Below, in pieces: positions 52,392 through 61,855 of a stretch of DNA of 64,000 nt. The translations under genes were made by a program, and so were the position numbers. The notes below the pieces were generated by a model. It did no database searches and was not told the DNA's origin. It worked only from the letters and a program-made list of their open reading frames with translations. Source of the DNA: Sorangium cellulosum (GTDB lineage: Bacteria; Myxococcota_A; Polyangia; Polyangiales; Polyangiaceae). Where the stretch lies: contig NZ_CP012670.1 in assembly GCF_004135735.1 (NCBI RefSeq), positions 4,547,501-4,611,500 on the forward strand, given 5' to 3'. Position 1 is the stretch's first letter, and every line of letters starts with the position of its first letter.

Positions 52392-54050
52392 GTGCCGCCC
52401 GACCTCGATCCGCCCGCCGCCACGCCGGCAGGAGCCCCGCCGGCGAACGCCGCGCCGGGCGCGCGCGGGCCGGCGGACGCCGCCCGGCCTGCGGCCGCAC
52501 AGGCGGCGCCGCCGAGCGCGGCGCGGTCGTCGGCGATGGTCACGGCCGGGATCATCCTGTCGCGGCTCGTCGGGCTGCTCCGCCAACGGGTGACGGCGCA
52601 CTTCTTCGGCACGTCCGAGCTCGCCGACGTGCTCACGGCGGCGTTCCGCGCGGGCAACATCACGCAGAACCTCCTCGGCGAGGGGACGCTCTCCGCCACG
52701 TTCATCCCTGTCTACGCGCGCCTCCGGGCCGCCGGCGAGGCGCGCCGCGCGGCGCGCTTCGCGCTCTCGGCGCTCGGGCTCCTGCTGGTCGCGGCCGCGA
52801 TCGCGTCCGCGCTCGGCGTGCTCGCGGCGCCGTGGGTGTCCTTCCTGATCGCCGCGGGCTTCAGCGAGGAGAAGCTCGCCAGCATGGCCCGGATCGTCCG
52901 GATCGTCTTCCCGATGACCGGGCTGCTCGTGCTGTCGGCGTGGGGGCTCGGGGTGCTGAACGCGCACCGGCGGTTCTTCCTCCCCTACGCCGCCCCCGTC
53001 GCCTGGAGCGCCGCGCAGATCGCGGGGCTGCTCGTGTTCGGGGCGTGGCTCGGGGTGCGCGGGGAGCCGCTCGCCGAGGTCCTCGCGTGGAGCGCCTTCG
53101 GCGGCGCCGCGCTGCAGCTCGCGCTGCTGCTCCCGTCCGCGCGCAAGCTGCTCGGCGGGCTGCGGCCGCGGCTCGACTCGAGCGATCCGGGCGTGCGGGA
53201 GGCGGGGGCGAAGCTGCCCGCCGCGCTGCTCGGCCGCGGGATCATCCAGGTCTCCGGGCTCGTCGACACGCTGCTCGTGAGCTTCCTCGGCGCCGGCGCG
53301 AACGCGGCCTTCCACTACGCGCAGACGATCTACCTCCTGCCGATGAGCGTCCTCGGCGCCGGGGAGGCGGCGGTCGCCCTGCCCGAGATGGCGCGCGACA
53401 CGGCCGAGGCAGACGTCGCGCGGCGCAACGAGGCGCTGTCGCGCCGCCTCGGGGCGTCGCTCGCGCGGCTCACGGTGCTGACCGTGCCGACCATGGCCGT
53501 GTTCCTGGTGCTCGGGCGGGAGCTCATCACGCTGCTGCTCCAGACCGGGACGTTCGATCGCGCGTCGACGGCGCGGGTCGAGCCGTTGCTGGGCGCCTAC
53601 GGCCTCGCGCTGCTCGCGAACGCCGCGGGGCGCGTGCTCATCACCACCTCGTTCGCGCTCGGGGACACGAGGACGCCGGCGCGCTACGCCCTCTATCGAA
53701 TGCTCGTCAGCACGGGCGTCGCGCTCGTCCTGATGCGGTGGCTCGACGTGCTCGGCGTCGTGCTCGGCGCCGTCATCGCCGGGTGGGTCGAGGCGATCGC
53801 CCTGGCGCGCCGCGTGCGGCGCGAGATCGGCGGGCTCGGGCTCGACCAGATCCGGCTCGGCCGCGTCGCCGCGCTCGCGGTGATCTCGGTCGGTTGCGGC
53901 GCCGCGCTGCGGGCGGCGCTGCCGGGGGCGCTCGCCGAGACGCCATGGGGCGCCGCGCTCGTCCTCTCGTCGTGCGGCGTCGCCTTCGCCGTCGCGGCGC
54001 CCGCGCTGGGGCTCTTCAGCCTGAAGTCTCTCCTGCGCAGGGCGAGATGA
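52392..54050 (+). CDS. murJ: Lipid II flippase MurJ
   Basis: Essential inner-membrane flippase for peptidoglycan synthesis. The 552-aa protein has about 14 hydrophobic segments and the family's MVTAGIILSRLVGLLRQRVT and NLLGEGTLSATFIPVYARL in the first helices. A Pro/Ala-rich N-terminal extension of about 45 residues precedes the membrane part and is not typical. GTG 52392 comes 9 nt after a GATAGA -10-like hexamer, so the message may be nearly leaderless. The true start could also be the ATG near residue 49. Its 3' end overlaps the convergent phosphatase gene by 35 bp. Confidence 0.95.
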   Translation: MPPDLDPPAATPAGAPPANAAPGARGPADAARPAAAQAAPPSAARSSAMVTAGIILSRLVGLLRQRVTAHFFGTSELADVLTAAFRAGNITQNLLGEGTLSATFIPVYARLRAAGEARRAARFALSALGLLLVAAAIASALGVLAAPWVSFLIAAGFSEEKLASMARIVRIVFPMTGLLVLSAWGLGVLNAHRRFFLPYAAPVAWSAAQIAGLLVFGAWLGVRGEPLAEVLAWSAFGGAALQLALLLPSARKLLGGLRPRLDSSDPGVREAGAKLPAALLGRGIIQVSGLVDTLLVSFLGAGANAAFHYAQTIYLLPMSVLGAGEAAVALPEMARDTAEADVARRNEALSRRLGASLARLTVLTVPTMAVFLVLGRELITLLLQTGTFDRASTARVEPLLGAYGLALLANAAGRVLITTSFALGDTRTPARYALYRMLVSTGVALVLMRWLDVLGVVLGAVIAGWVEAIALARRVRREIGGLGLDQIRLGRVAALAVISVGCGAALRAALPGALAETPWGAALVLSSCGVAFAVAAPALGLFSLKSLLRRAR

Positions 54051-54630
54051 CGGCCCGCGCCGCGCGCGCCGGGCCCTCTCCCTGCGCGCGGTGCCACGCG
54101 ACGTAGCGCTCGACGAACGCGGTCTGCGCGGGGCTCAGCGCAACGCGCGGGCGCCTCTGCTTCAGGAGGGCGATCGCCTCGTCGACCTCGAGGCCGCCGC
54201 GGGTCGCGAGGTAGCAGAGGGCGAGCGTGACGCTCCTGCCGACGCCGCTCGCGCAGTGGATGTGGACGCGGTGGCCAGCGCCGAGGTGGCGCTCGAGGAA
54301 CGCCACGCCGCGCGCGGCCTCCTCGATCGTGGGCGCGCGCATGTCCCAGCAAGGGATGCGCATGTACTCGACGCCGGCGGCGCGCAGCGTGAGCACCGGA
54401 TCGTAGAGCTCGCGCGACACGTTGATCACCGCGCGGATCCCGAGGCGGCGAAGCTCGGCGACGTCGCCCGGGAGCAGGAACCCCCCGACCAGGAGGTCCG
54501 GGCTCACCCAGGTGCGCCAGGGGTGCTGCGACCGGAGCGACGCGACCGCGCGGCGCACCGCCAGGAAAGCATAGAAAAACACGGCATACGGCGCGAGCAG
54601 GAGCAGTACCAGCGCGGGGCGAAGGCGCAC
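54016..54630 (-). CDS. Membrane-anchored dual-specificity phosphatase
   Basis: 204 aa. One N-terminal membrane segment (PALVLLLLAPYAVFFYAFLA, about 5-24). The phosphatase domain has VINVSRELYDPVLTLRAAGV, general-acid loop region IPCWDMRAPTI, and the P-loop VHIHCASGVGRSVTLAL, giving the HCxxGxxRS signature with Cys and Arg intact. Possible substrates are phosphoproteins or a lipid phosphate; family members with N-terminal helices include phosphatidylglycerophosphate phosphatases. The start is GTG 54630 with AGGAGAG 5 nt upstream. It overlaps murJ by 35 bp. Confidence 0.88.
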   Translation of the reverse strand: MRLRPALVLLLLAPYAVFFYAFLAVRRAVASLRSQHPWRTWVSPDLLVGGFLLPGDVAELRRLGIRAVINVSRELYDPVLTLRAAGVEYMRIPCWDMRAPTIEEAARGVAFLERHLGAGHRVHIHCASGVGRSVTLALCYLATRGGLEVDEAIALLKQRRPRVALSPAQTAFVERYVAWHRAQGEGPARAARAVISPCAGETSG

Positions 54631-54865
54631 GCCGCTCTCCTGGTGCCGGGGCGCGCGGGGCGCCAGCGCCGCGCGGCGCCCCCTCGCTCATCATGCCGAC
54701 GCCCCTCGGCGTGCGGCTCAGCTCCCTGACGGATCGGACCGGAGATTCACGAAAGCCGGACCCCCCTCGCAGCGAGGAAGGGCTCCCTGTTCACGTCCGA
54801 CCCGGATGTTGCGGATCGCAACCCGTGGCTCCTTGCGGAGCCCAGTGGGTTGCTTTCACCATGGC

Positions 54866-54942
54866 TGGTGCCGAAGGAGGGAATCGAACCCCCGACCCGG
54901 CGCGTATGAAACGCCTGCTCTAGCCGACTGAGCTACTTCGGC
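54866..54942 (-). tRNA. tRNA with anticodon CAT, probably elongator tRNA-Met
   Basis: On the minus strand the sequence folds into a full cloverleaf: acceptor GCCGAAG/CTTCGGC, D-arm GCTC/GAGC, anticodon stem GGCGT/GCGCC with loop TTCATAC, T-arm GGGGG/CCCTC with TTCGATT. The 3' CCA is encoded (54866-54868). A G1-C72 pair and absence of initiator hallmarks argue against initiator tRNA. Met versus lysidine-Ile cannot be decided by anticodon alone, but Met is favoured. Confidence 0.92.
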
Positions 54943-55072
54943 GGAAGTGAGGGCGGGTTCGTACCCTTCCGCCTTCACTCTGTCAAGCACTGTCCTGCGT
55001 GCTCCCCGTCAGCGTCGTCTGGGCGTTGGTTCATCACCCCTCCCCGATTGCCCTTCCCCTATCGCCCTTCCC

Positions 55073-56473
55073 TTATCGCCCCTCCCCCCCGATGCGCGCG
55101 GGGCGCCTCGGCAGGACCGCCGGGTTCCTCGCCTCGAACGGCATCGACCAGCGAAAGCTCTCGCCGAGCTCGGGGGGCAGCGGCGGGTACGGCGCGCCGC
55201 GGAGCACCGCGCGCCGGCAGTTCTCGTCGAACTCGGGAATGCCGCTCGGGCGCGTGATCGACGCGCTCCCCACGGTCCCGTCGGCGCGGATCACGAAGGT
55301 GACGATCACCGTCCCCTGGAGCCCTTCGCCCGCGGCCCACCTGGGGAACGCGTCGGCCCAGAGCGGGTCCAGCTTGGCCATCACCTGGCGCATGTAGAGG
55401 CTGCGCCGGCGATCGCGCGGGTCGCTGTCGAGCGACCAGCCGCGCCCTGATCCGAGCGCGTCCGAGCGCGCCCCGCGGCCCGTCACGCCGCCCGAGCCCG
55501 GCGCGCCCGGTCCCGCCTGTCCTCCCGGGCCGTACCCGCGCGCTCCGCCGGCCGTGCTCGCGTGGACGAGCGACTGGATCGCGGTCGCCACCTCCTGCTC
55601 GCTGTCCACCGTGTCGCTCGGGCGACCGGCGGCGTCGGCGGGGACGGAGGGCGTCCCCGAGGCCACCATCGGCCGCGCCCGCGGGACCGCCGCGCTGTCG
55701 CGGCGCTCCACGCCGGGCTGCCCGTCGCGCACGCCCAGCCCCGCGGATGCGCGCTCCCCTCCTTCCACCGCCCCGCCGGCCGCGCGAGGCCTCACGCCCG
55801 GCGGCAGCGGCGCCTCGACCGGGTGCGGCGCCGCGGCCGCGCGCTCGACCCCCGCGGGCCGCGCGGCCGCGCCGAGCGCGCTGCCACGGCGCTCGGGCGC
55901 GCCGCGGTCGCGCGCCCCGAGCGACGGGTCGCGCTCGGCCGGCCTGCGTCGCTCGGCCCGGTGACCGGCGCGGCCGTCCGCGAGGAAGGTGAGCTCCATC
56001 GGCTCCCGGCTGGCTCGCCAGTCCTCGCGCGACGCGCGCCGCGACGCCGAGCGGATGCGCTGGACCTGGCTCCTGTCGAGGCGCGAGCGGACCTCCGGCG
56101 ACAGGAAGGTCCCGTCGTCCCTGTCGGCGAGGTTCAGCGCGGGCAGCTCGGCCGCGTCCGTGCCGCCACGGCCGCGCGTGCCCGTGTCGGGCCGCGCCGT
56201 GCCCTCGCCTCCGCCCCGGGCCAGGCTCGCGGGCCGCTCCGGCGCGATCGCGGCCGCGCCGTCGAGCGTGCCGTCCGAGACCGCGGGCAGCTCGATCTCG
56301 ATGGGCGCGCTCCTCGCGGCCGACAACCCGGCCGTGCGCGCGACGGCCACGTCCCGCGTAGAGAGCGAGCTCGCGACGAGCAGCGCGCCTGCCCCGACGA
56401 GCCCCGCGTGAGCCGCGACGGAGAGCGCCCACGCGGAGGCGAGCCGGCGACCGTCGCGAGACTCGTGCGCCAT
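55073..56473 (-). CDS. TonB-family C-terminal-domain protein
   Basis: 466 aa. One N-terminal membrane helix (SAWALSVAAHAGLVGAGALL, about 13-32). A long region (about 60-360) rich in Arg, Ala, Pro and Gly spans the periplasm. The C-terminal TonB domain (about 370-450) has LQGTVIVTFVIRADGTVGSA and SGIPEFDENCRRAVLRGAPY, with a final PPLPPEL segment. Predicted to transduce energy to an outer-membrane receptor or to act as an AgmX/GltJ-like linker. No ExbB/ExbD is nearby. ATG 56473 has AGGAC directly upstream. Confidence 0.88.
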   Translation of the reverse strand: MAHESRDGRRLASAWALSVAAHAGLVGAGALLVASSLSTRDVAVARTAGLSAARSAPIEIELPAVSDGTLDGAAAIAPERPASLARGGGEGTARPDTGTRGRGGTDAAELPALNLADRDDGTFLSPEVRSRLDRSQVQRIRSASRRASREDWRASREPMELTFLADGRAGHRAERRRPAERDPSLGARDRGAPERRGSALGAAARPAGVERAAAAPHPVEAPLPPGVRPRAAGGAVEGGERASAGLGVRDGQPGVERRDSAAVPRARPMVASGTPSVPADAAGRPSDTVDSEQEVATAIQSLVHASTAGGARGYGPGGQAGPGAPGSGGVTGRGARSDALGSGRGWSLDSDPRDRRRSLYMRQVMAKLDPLWADAFPRWAAGEGLQGTVIVTFVIRADGTVGSASITRPSGIPEFDENCRRAVLRGAPYPPLPPELGESFRWSMPFEARNPAVLPRRPARIGGEGR

Positions 56474-56693
56474 CGTCCTGTCACTATGCCTCGAATCGTG
56501 GCTGGCGCGAGCGCAGCGGGGCCGGCCCGAGGGCTCGGCCCTGCTCAGGCCACACGAAGCGCGGCGCGCACGAGGCGGCCGCGGAGCAGGCGCCGTGTTC
56601 GGGGCGGAGGCCCGAGACGAGCACGTGGGTGCCGAGCGCACCCCGTCACGGGGCGGCGGCCGGCGCTCCGGCAGGGTATCGTGGTGCGCGGCG

Positions 56694-57488
56694 CTACACG
56701 GCGGCCGCAGCGGGCGTCGGCAGCCGCAGGCGCCGGCGGGTGTTCTCCGCGGTGCGCGCGGCCAGCGTCTCGAACGGCTCGCCCCGGAGCTCCGCGACGA
56801 AGCGGGCGGTGTGCGCCACGTGCGCCGGCTCGCACCGCTTTCCCCGGAGCGGCACGGGCGCGAGGTAAGGGCTGTCCGTCTCGACCAGGATCCGGTCCCC
56901 CGGGGCCCACGCGGCCACCTCCTGGATCGCCCGCGCGCTCTTGAAGGTCACGATGCCCGAGAACGAGAGGTCGAAGCCGAGCGCGAGCGCCCTCTCGGCG
57001 AACGGGCGATCCTCGGAGAAGCAGTGGATGATGCCCCCGACCTCGCTCGCCCCGCTGCGCTCCAGGATCGCGAGCGTGTCCTCGGGCGCCTCGCGCGTGT
57101 GGATGACGATGGGCTTCCGGACCCTCCGCGCGACCGCGACGAGGTCCTCGAAGACGCGCCGCTGCGTGTCCCTGGGCGAGTGCATGTAGTGGTAGTCGAG
57201 GCCGATCTCGCCGACGGCCACGACCTCGGGGCGACGCGCGAGCGCCTCGACCTCGGCGAGCATCCGGTCGTCGACCGCGGCGGCGTCGTGCGGGTGGACG
57301 CCGACCGCGGCGTGCACGTCCGGCCGCCGCGCCGCGAGATCCACCGCGAAGCGCGCGGCGGTGAGGTCGGCGTCGACGCCGACGACCACGAACGCGTCCA
57401 CGCCGGCGGCGCGTGCGCGGTCGAGGACGGCGTCCGCGCCCTCGCGGAAATGGTGCGGATCCACGTGGCAGTGCGAGTCGATGAGCAT
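56694..57488 (-). CDS. tatD: TatD-family metal-dependent hydrolase
   Basis: 264-aa amidohydrolase-fold protein. Metal ligands appear in DSHCHVD, GEIGLDYHY, VIHTRE, IIHCFS and ETDSPYLAP, all in family order. TatD proteins are 3'-5' exonucleases on DNA/RNA; the name's link to Tat export is historical. ATG 57488 is the start. It lies 8 nt after the PrkA-like gene stop on the same strand, so the two may be co-transcribed. A 220-bp gap separates it from the TonB-like gene. Confidence 0.93.
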   Translation of the reverse strand: MLIDSHCHVDPHHFREGADAVLDRARAAGVDAFVVVGVDADLTAARFAVDLAARRPDVHAAVGVHPHDAAAVDDRMLAEVEALARRPEVVAVGEIGLDYHYMHSPRDTQRRVFEDLVAVARRVRKPIVIHTREAPEDTLAILERSGASEVGGIIHCFSEDRPFAERALALGFDLSFSGIVTFKSARAIQEVAAWAPGDRILVETDSPYLAPVPLRGKRCEPAHVAHTARFVAELRGEPFETLAARTAENTRRRLRLPTPAAAAV

Positions 57489-57496
57489 GGTTCGCT

Positions 57497-59893
57497 TCAG
57501 GTGACGAGCTCCGCGAACCGCGCGCGGAGCAGCGCGCTGGCGGCGTCGAGCGCGCAGCGGTCGCAGTAGCCCATCCCGCGCAGCCGCTCCAGCGCGCGCG
57601 TCGCGTTCCTCCGCTCCTCCTCGCGCAGGTCACCCCAGCCCTTCTCGGGGTCGCCGTCGCCCTGCGCGTCGCGCAGCAGGGTGACGAGGTCGCGGACGAG
57701 CAGCGCCACGCCCTTGCGCCGCTCCGTGAACACCGCGTCCCGCAGCTTGCGGATCTGCTGCGGGAACACGACCGCGTTCACGATCTTCTGCCCCGGGTGG
57801 TCGATGGCCCACGCCGCGATCGCCGAGATCAGGCCGCGCCGGTGGTCCTCGTGCTTCGCGCGGACCCCGAGCAGCGCCTCCACCTCGCGCATCATGCGCT
57901 CGTCGGGGTTCTCGAACTCGCCGGTGTGGGGGTTTCTGATCTTCTCCCCCTTCACCCAGACGCCGACGTGGGAGATGTACCGGTCGAACAGCTCGGCGTA
58001 GCGGGTCTCGTCGACGAGGCCGCTGGCCGTGCGCATCTCCTCCTCGATCGTGTCGAGCAGGCGCGCGCGCACGACCTCGCGGAAGAGCCGGTGGTCGTGG
58101 TAGCCGCCGGCGAGCTGCTTCTCCTTGAGCCAGTCGTACTCCGCCTGCCGCTTGCAGAGCGCGTCGAGCTCCGACAGGACGGCGAACGGCGAGAGGCAGC
58201 CGTGATCCGGGCTCTGCGCGGCGTCGAGCAGGAGCGTCCGCACCTCCCGCGGCGAGACGCCGAGGCGGCCCTCGAAGTCCACGGACGCGTCGCTCTCGTG
58301 GTAGATGGCCTCGATGCCCGCGCGCAGGACCTTCTGCGCCTCCGCGTCGAACCGCTCGGGCGGCGTGCCCGTTGCGAACAGCTCCATCTTCTCGACGGCG
58401 GTGAGGCTCGAGACGAGCGGCGCGAGCGCGTCGGGGTACCGCTTCGCCTCCGGCTGGCGCATGCGGGTGAGCACGGCGAACTGCGCCGCGACGCGCGTCG
58501 CGTGCGGGGCGACGTGGCGGGTCACGAACGGCACGATCTGCGCGTCGTAGATCGCCTGCTCGTCGACGTAGCTCCGGAGGTAGGGCGCGCGCAGGAGCTC
58601 GAAGCGCCCGCGGAAGCTCGGGAACTCCGGGTGCTCCCGGAAGGCGTTGAGGTGGATGTCGTTGGCGCTGCCGATCATCACGACGTTCGTCTGCACGGTC
58701 TGCTGCGGCAGGCTCACCTCGCCCGTCTCCAGCGTGAGCTGGAGGTAGCGGAAGGCGTCGAGCGGGCGCTTCAGCAGATCGCTGAACTCGATCACGCCGC
58801 CGGCCGCCTCGATGAGCTCGCCGTGCGCCTCGAACAGCGTCGTCGCCTGGAGGGAGGTCGGGAGCGAGGCGAGCGAGCGATCCGCCGTGATCTGCCGCTC
58901 GCCGGCGTCGACGGAGAGCTCCGGCCCGATGGTGACCGCGCCGATCCGGTAACGCCGCGAGATGAAGTACCGCTCGACCTGGACGTGCCGAAGCGTCTCG
59001 ACCAGCGAGCCGCCGCTCGCCACGAGCAGCGCCTCGAAGACCTGCTGGTTCTTGTGGGAGAGCTTGCCGCTCATCAGCCACTCGGGCGGCGGCTCGGTCG
59101 CCCCGGCGTCCTCGTAGAGCTTCAGGACCAGCGCCCGCCGCTCGCGCACGGGGAGCAGGAAGAGCGGGTGGTCCCTGAGCTCGATCACGAGGCGGGCGTC
59201 GATCTGATCATCGCCGAGGTGGGCGTAGCTGGACCCGTCCGCGGCGCTCGCCTTCACGTCGCCGCCGAAGCCGATCGAGCCGCGCATCGTCTTGCGGCTC
59301 GGGAACACCCAGTGGAAGCGGTAGAGGGCGCCCTCGTCGAGCGTCGAGTAGTGCTCCAGGGCGCGCAGGACGCAGGCGGCGAGCGTGCTCTTCGCGGAGC
59401 CGTTCGGGCCGTGCATCAGGATGAGCCGGTTCGCCCTGCCCTCACGCACGAAGTTGCAGAGCACCCGGTATACCTCGGCCTGGAGCTCCTCGTGCCCGAC
59501 CAGCGCGAAGTCCCGCCCGTGATACGAGCTCGCGCCGCGCGGCTGCGCCGGGCCGGCCGGCGGGAGCTCCCAGGGCAGGTCGAACAGCTGGAACCGGGTC
59601 AGCTCCCCCCAGGGCTTCTTGACCGTCCGCGTGCCGAAGTGGTCGAACATGTCGCGGACGTAGCGGGCCGCGTCACGCCCGAAGCGCACCGGATTGGAAG
59701 CGAAGAGCTCCAGGTACTGCTGGAAGGAGAGGACCCGCTGCTCCTCGCTGAAGCGCTGGGCCATCGATGAGGCGATGGCGTCGAGCTCGGAGAGCGCCCT
59801 GCGAGCCCGCTCCGCCGCGCTACCTTGAACTGTCTGGCTGGGGCCGACCGCGCCGGGCTGGCCCTCCCGGAAACCGGAGGCGTCGTTATTCAC
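57497..59893 (-). CDS. prkA: PrkA-type serine protein kinase/AAA+ protein
   Basis: 798 aa. PrkA family: an N-terminal AAA+ part with Walker A GPNGSAKST at 162-170, Lys in the P-loop, and a C-terminal PrkA kinase-like domain. Supporting segments are MHGPNGSAKSTLAACVLRAL, NVVMIGSANDIHLNAFREHP, KEKQLAGGYHDHRLFREVVR and IRNPHTGEFENPDERMMREV. The length is longer than the usual about 640 aa, because of the extra region at 180-330. PrkA usually clusters with yeaH/yhbH and spoVR; neither is here, only tatD. The start is GTG 59893. Confidence 0.9.
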   Translation of the reverse strand: MNNDASGFREGQPGAVGPSQTVQGSAAERARRALSELDAIASSMAQRFSEEQRVLSFQQYLELFASNPVRFGRDAARYVRDMFDHFGTRTVKKPWGELTRFQLFDLPWELPPAGPAQPRGASSYHGRDFALVGHEELQAEVYRVLCNFVREGRANRLILMHGPNGSAKSTLAACVLRALEHYSTLDEGALYRFHWVFPSRKTMRGSIGFGGDVKASAADGSSYAHLGDDQIDARLVIELRDHPLFLLPVRERRALVLKLYEDAGATEPPPEWLMSGKLSHKNQQVFEALLVASGGSLVETLRHVQVERYFISRRYRIGAVTIGPELSVDAGERQITADRSLASLPTSLQATTLFEAHGELIEAAGGVIEFSDLLKRPLDAFRYLQLTLETGEVSLPQQTVQTNVVMIGSANDIHLNAFREHPEFPSFRGRFELLRAPYLRSYVDEQAIYDAQIVPFVTRHVAPHATRVAAQFAVLTRMRQPEAKRYPDALAPLVSSLTAVEKMELFATGTPPERFDAEAQKVLRAGIEAIYHESDASVDFEGRLGVSPREVRTLLLDAAQSPDHGCLSPFAVLSELDALCKRQAEYDWLKEKQLAGGYHDHRLFREVVRARLLDTIEEEMRTASGLVDETRYAELFDRYISHVGVWVKGEKIRNPHTGEFENPDERMMREVEALLGVRAKHEDHRRGLISAIAAWAIDHPGQKIVNAVVFPQQIRKLRDAVFTERRKGVALLVRDLVTLLRDAQGDGDPEKGWGDLREEERRNATRALERLRGMGYCDRCALDAASALLRARFAELVT

Positions 59894-59918
59894 GTGGGGG
59901 CCGAGTTTACCGTCGTGC

Positions 59919-60446
59919 TTACTGCACGTCGATAACCGCCTCGAGTTCCTGCTTCTGCATCAGGCAGTTCGCGGCGCTGCAGATGCTGAAGGAGAGCACG
60001 CCCGCCACCTTGGTCTTGCCCTTCTTGGCCGCGACGAACGGGACCTTGAGGACGCCCTTGTTCTCCTCGAACACGCCGTCTTCGCGCTTGAGCAGGGGCT
60101 TCGGGTACGAGACCCCCTCGGCCGGCGCCGCGGCGACCTTGAACTTGATGGGGTACTTGTCGTTGATGTGGTACTCGCCCTTCGACAGGAGCGACACCTC
60201 GACGACCCCCTCCTGGCCGGCCTTGTACGTCCCCGTCGGCTTCATCTCGAGGCTGTAGACGGCGTCCTCGACCTTCGATTTCCCTCCCTGGGGCGTCGCG
60301 GCCGGGACGTCGGCGGCGGGGCCGCGGGAGGTCGCTGCTTCGCTCTGGCTACAGCCCGAGCCGAGGACGGCCAGCCCGGAGAGCGCGATCGCACACGTCG
60401 CGACGGAGAGGGGCCTGCGGGTCCGAGTCGAAGGGTCAGTGCTCAT
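59919..60446 (-). CDS. Lipoprotein with conserved C-terminal Cys pair
   Basis: 175 aa. The signal peptide ends at lipobox LGSGC near residue 32. The C-terminal domain (about 60-175) is beta-rich, and FSICSAANCLMQKQELEAVI contains a CxxxxC pair near the end. The pattern resembles the N-terminal Ig-like domain of thiol-disulphide reductase DsbD, which also carries a nearby Cys pair, but no membrane or thioredoxin part is fused. ATG 60446 has no ribosome binding site (TTGAATTGACC upstream). It lies 25 nt upstream of nothing on the same strand except the PrkA gene, which starts 25 nt beyond its stop. Confidence 0.75.
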   Translation of the reverse strand: MSTDPSTRTRRPLSVATCAIALSGLAVLGSGCSQSEAATSRGPAADVPAATPQGGKSKVEDAVYSLEMKPTGTYKAGQEGVVEVSLLSKGEYHINDKYPIKFKVAAAPAEGVSYPKPLLKREDGVFEENKGVLKVPFVAAKKGKTKVAGVLSFSICSAANCLMQKQELEAVIDVQ

Positions 60447-60571
60447 GGTCAATTCAAATAACACAGGGGCGGCCAGCGCGCGAACGCGGGGGGTCTCCGC
60501 GTCCAGCGCGGGCGAACGGCGATGGCGCACCGCGCCACGCCGCCTGAGCGTACGGCCCACGGCGTCCGCCG

Positions 60572-61843
60572 TCAGCGCGTCAGCAGCAGGGCGACGAGCG
60601 CGCAGAGCAGCACGGCCGCGCTGGCCGCCGCGGGGACGACCCACCGCGGCAAGCGCGGGGGCACGCCCATCACGATGTCCTCCGCGAACGCCTCGGAGGC
60701 GCCCGGCGTGGGGGCAGCGGACGCGGCGGGGACGGCCCGGACGGCCGGCCCCGGGGGGACAGCGCTCGCGCTCGCCGTCGCGTGCTGCTGGCGCGCCAGG
60801 ACGCCCGGCATCGCCGCGCGGATCCGCTCGGCGAGGGCCTTCTGCGGCATGGTCGCCCAGTCGCGGTGAGAGCCCGCGAGGCCGTACGCGTGCCCCACGC
60901 GATCGGCCAGCAGGCCGACGGACGGGAGGCGCGCCTCCGGGCTCTTCATGAACGCCTCCTCCATCACCGGATCGAGCGACGCGGGCACGCCGTACGCCTT
61001 GCCCGCCTCGCTCGGAGGCAGCGGCTCCTTGCCCAGGATGGCCACGAGGATCATGGGGCCGGTCGGCGCATGGAACGGGACTTTCCCCGTGACGCACTCG
61101 AAGGCGATCGCCGCGAGCGACCAGACATCGGCGCGATGATCGAGCGTGAGCAGCCCCTGCGCCTGCTCGGGCGACATGTAGAACGGAGATCCGATCGTCG
61201 TGCCGACGACGGTCAGCTTCTTCGCGCCCTCGCTGTTGTCGCGCACGCTGCCGAAGTCGAGGATCTTCACCCGGTCGCCGTCGTGCGTGCCGACGAGGAA
61301 GATGTTGTCCGGCTTGAGATCGCGGTGCACGACCTTGCGCTCGTGCGCCTCGGCGAGGCCGAGCGCGACCTGCGACAGCATCCGCACGAGGCGCTCGGGG
61401 GGCAGCACCTTGTCGCGCTTGAGGACCGTCCGCAGCTCCTCGCCCTCGAGGTACTCCATGACGAGCGCGAAGCTCTGATCTTCGGTCCGCTCGAAGGCGA
61501 GCACCTCGACGATGTGCTCGTGGGGCAGCGAGGCGCTGACCTCGAACTCGCGACGGAAGCGCTCGAGGCTCACCTCGTCGAGCGCGACCTCGGGGTGGAG
61601 GATCTTCAGGGCGACGCTGCGGCCGGCCTGGAGGTCGAGCGCCTGGTAGACGCGCCCCATGCCGCCGTCCGCGACGATGCGAAAGACCTGGTATCGCCCG
61701 CCGCAGATCGTCGCGCCGACGCGCCTGTCATCCGGGTGGGTGGGCGGGGTCGCCTCGGCGACCGGGACGAGGCGCTGGCCATCGACCGGACAGAACCCGC
61801 TGTCGTTCGAGAAGAGCCTGTAGCAGGCGGAGCAGGTCTTCAA
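60572..61843 (-). CDS. Ser/Thr protein kinase with N-terminal half zinc ribbon and C-terminal membrane anchor
   Basis: 423 aa. N terminus CSACYRLFSNDSGFCPVDG (Cys 4, 7, 18) is a zinc-ribbon-like knob with Asp in the fourth place. Kinase domain about 48-320: loop VADGGMGRV, Lys80, HRDLKPDN at 173-180, DFG at 196-198, GSPFYMSPEQAQG. A Pro/Ala-rich linker and one terminal membrane helix (WVVPAAASAAVLLCALVALL) follow. The start codon is TTG 61843, because MKTCSAC has no ATG or GTG in this position; 12 nt separate it from the upstream gene's stop. Confidence 0.92.
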   Translation of the reverse strand: MKTCSACYRLFSNDSGFCPVDGQRLVPVAEATPPTHPDDRRVGATICGGRYQVFRIVADGGMGRVYQALDLQAGRSVALKILHPEVALDEVSLERFRREFEVSASLPHEHIVEVLAFERTEDQSFALVMEYLEGEELRTVLKRDKVLPPERLVRMLSQVALGLAEAHERKVVHRDLKPDNIFLVGTHDGDRVKILDFGSVRDNSEGAKKLTVVGTTIGSPFYMSPEQAQGLLTLDHRADVWSLAAIAFECVTGKVPFHAPTGPMILVAILGKEPLPPSEAGKAYGVPASLDPVMEEAFMKSPEARLPSVGLLADRVGHAYGLAGSHRDWATMPQKALAERIRAAMPGVLARQQHATASASAVPPGPAVRAVPAASAAPTPGASEAFAEDIVMGVPPRLPRWVVPAAASAAVLLCALVALLLTR

Positions 61844-61855
61844 GCCGTACCCGGG

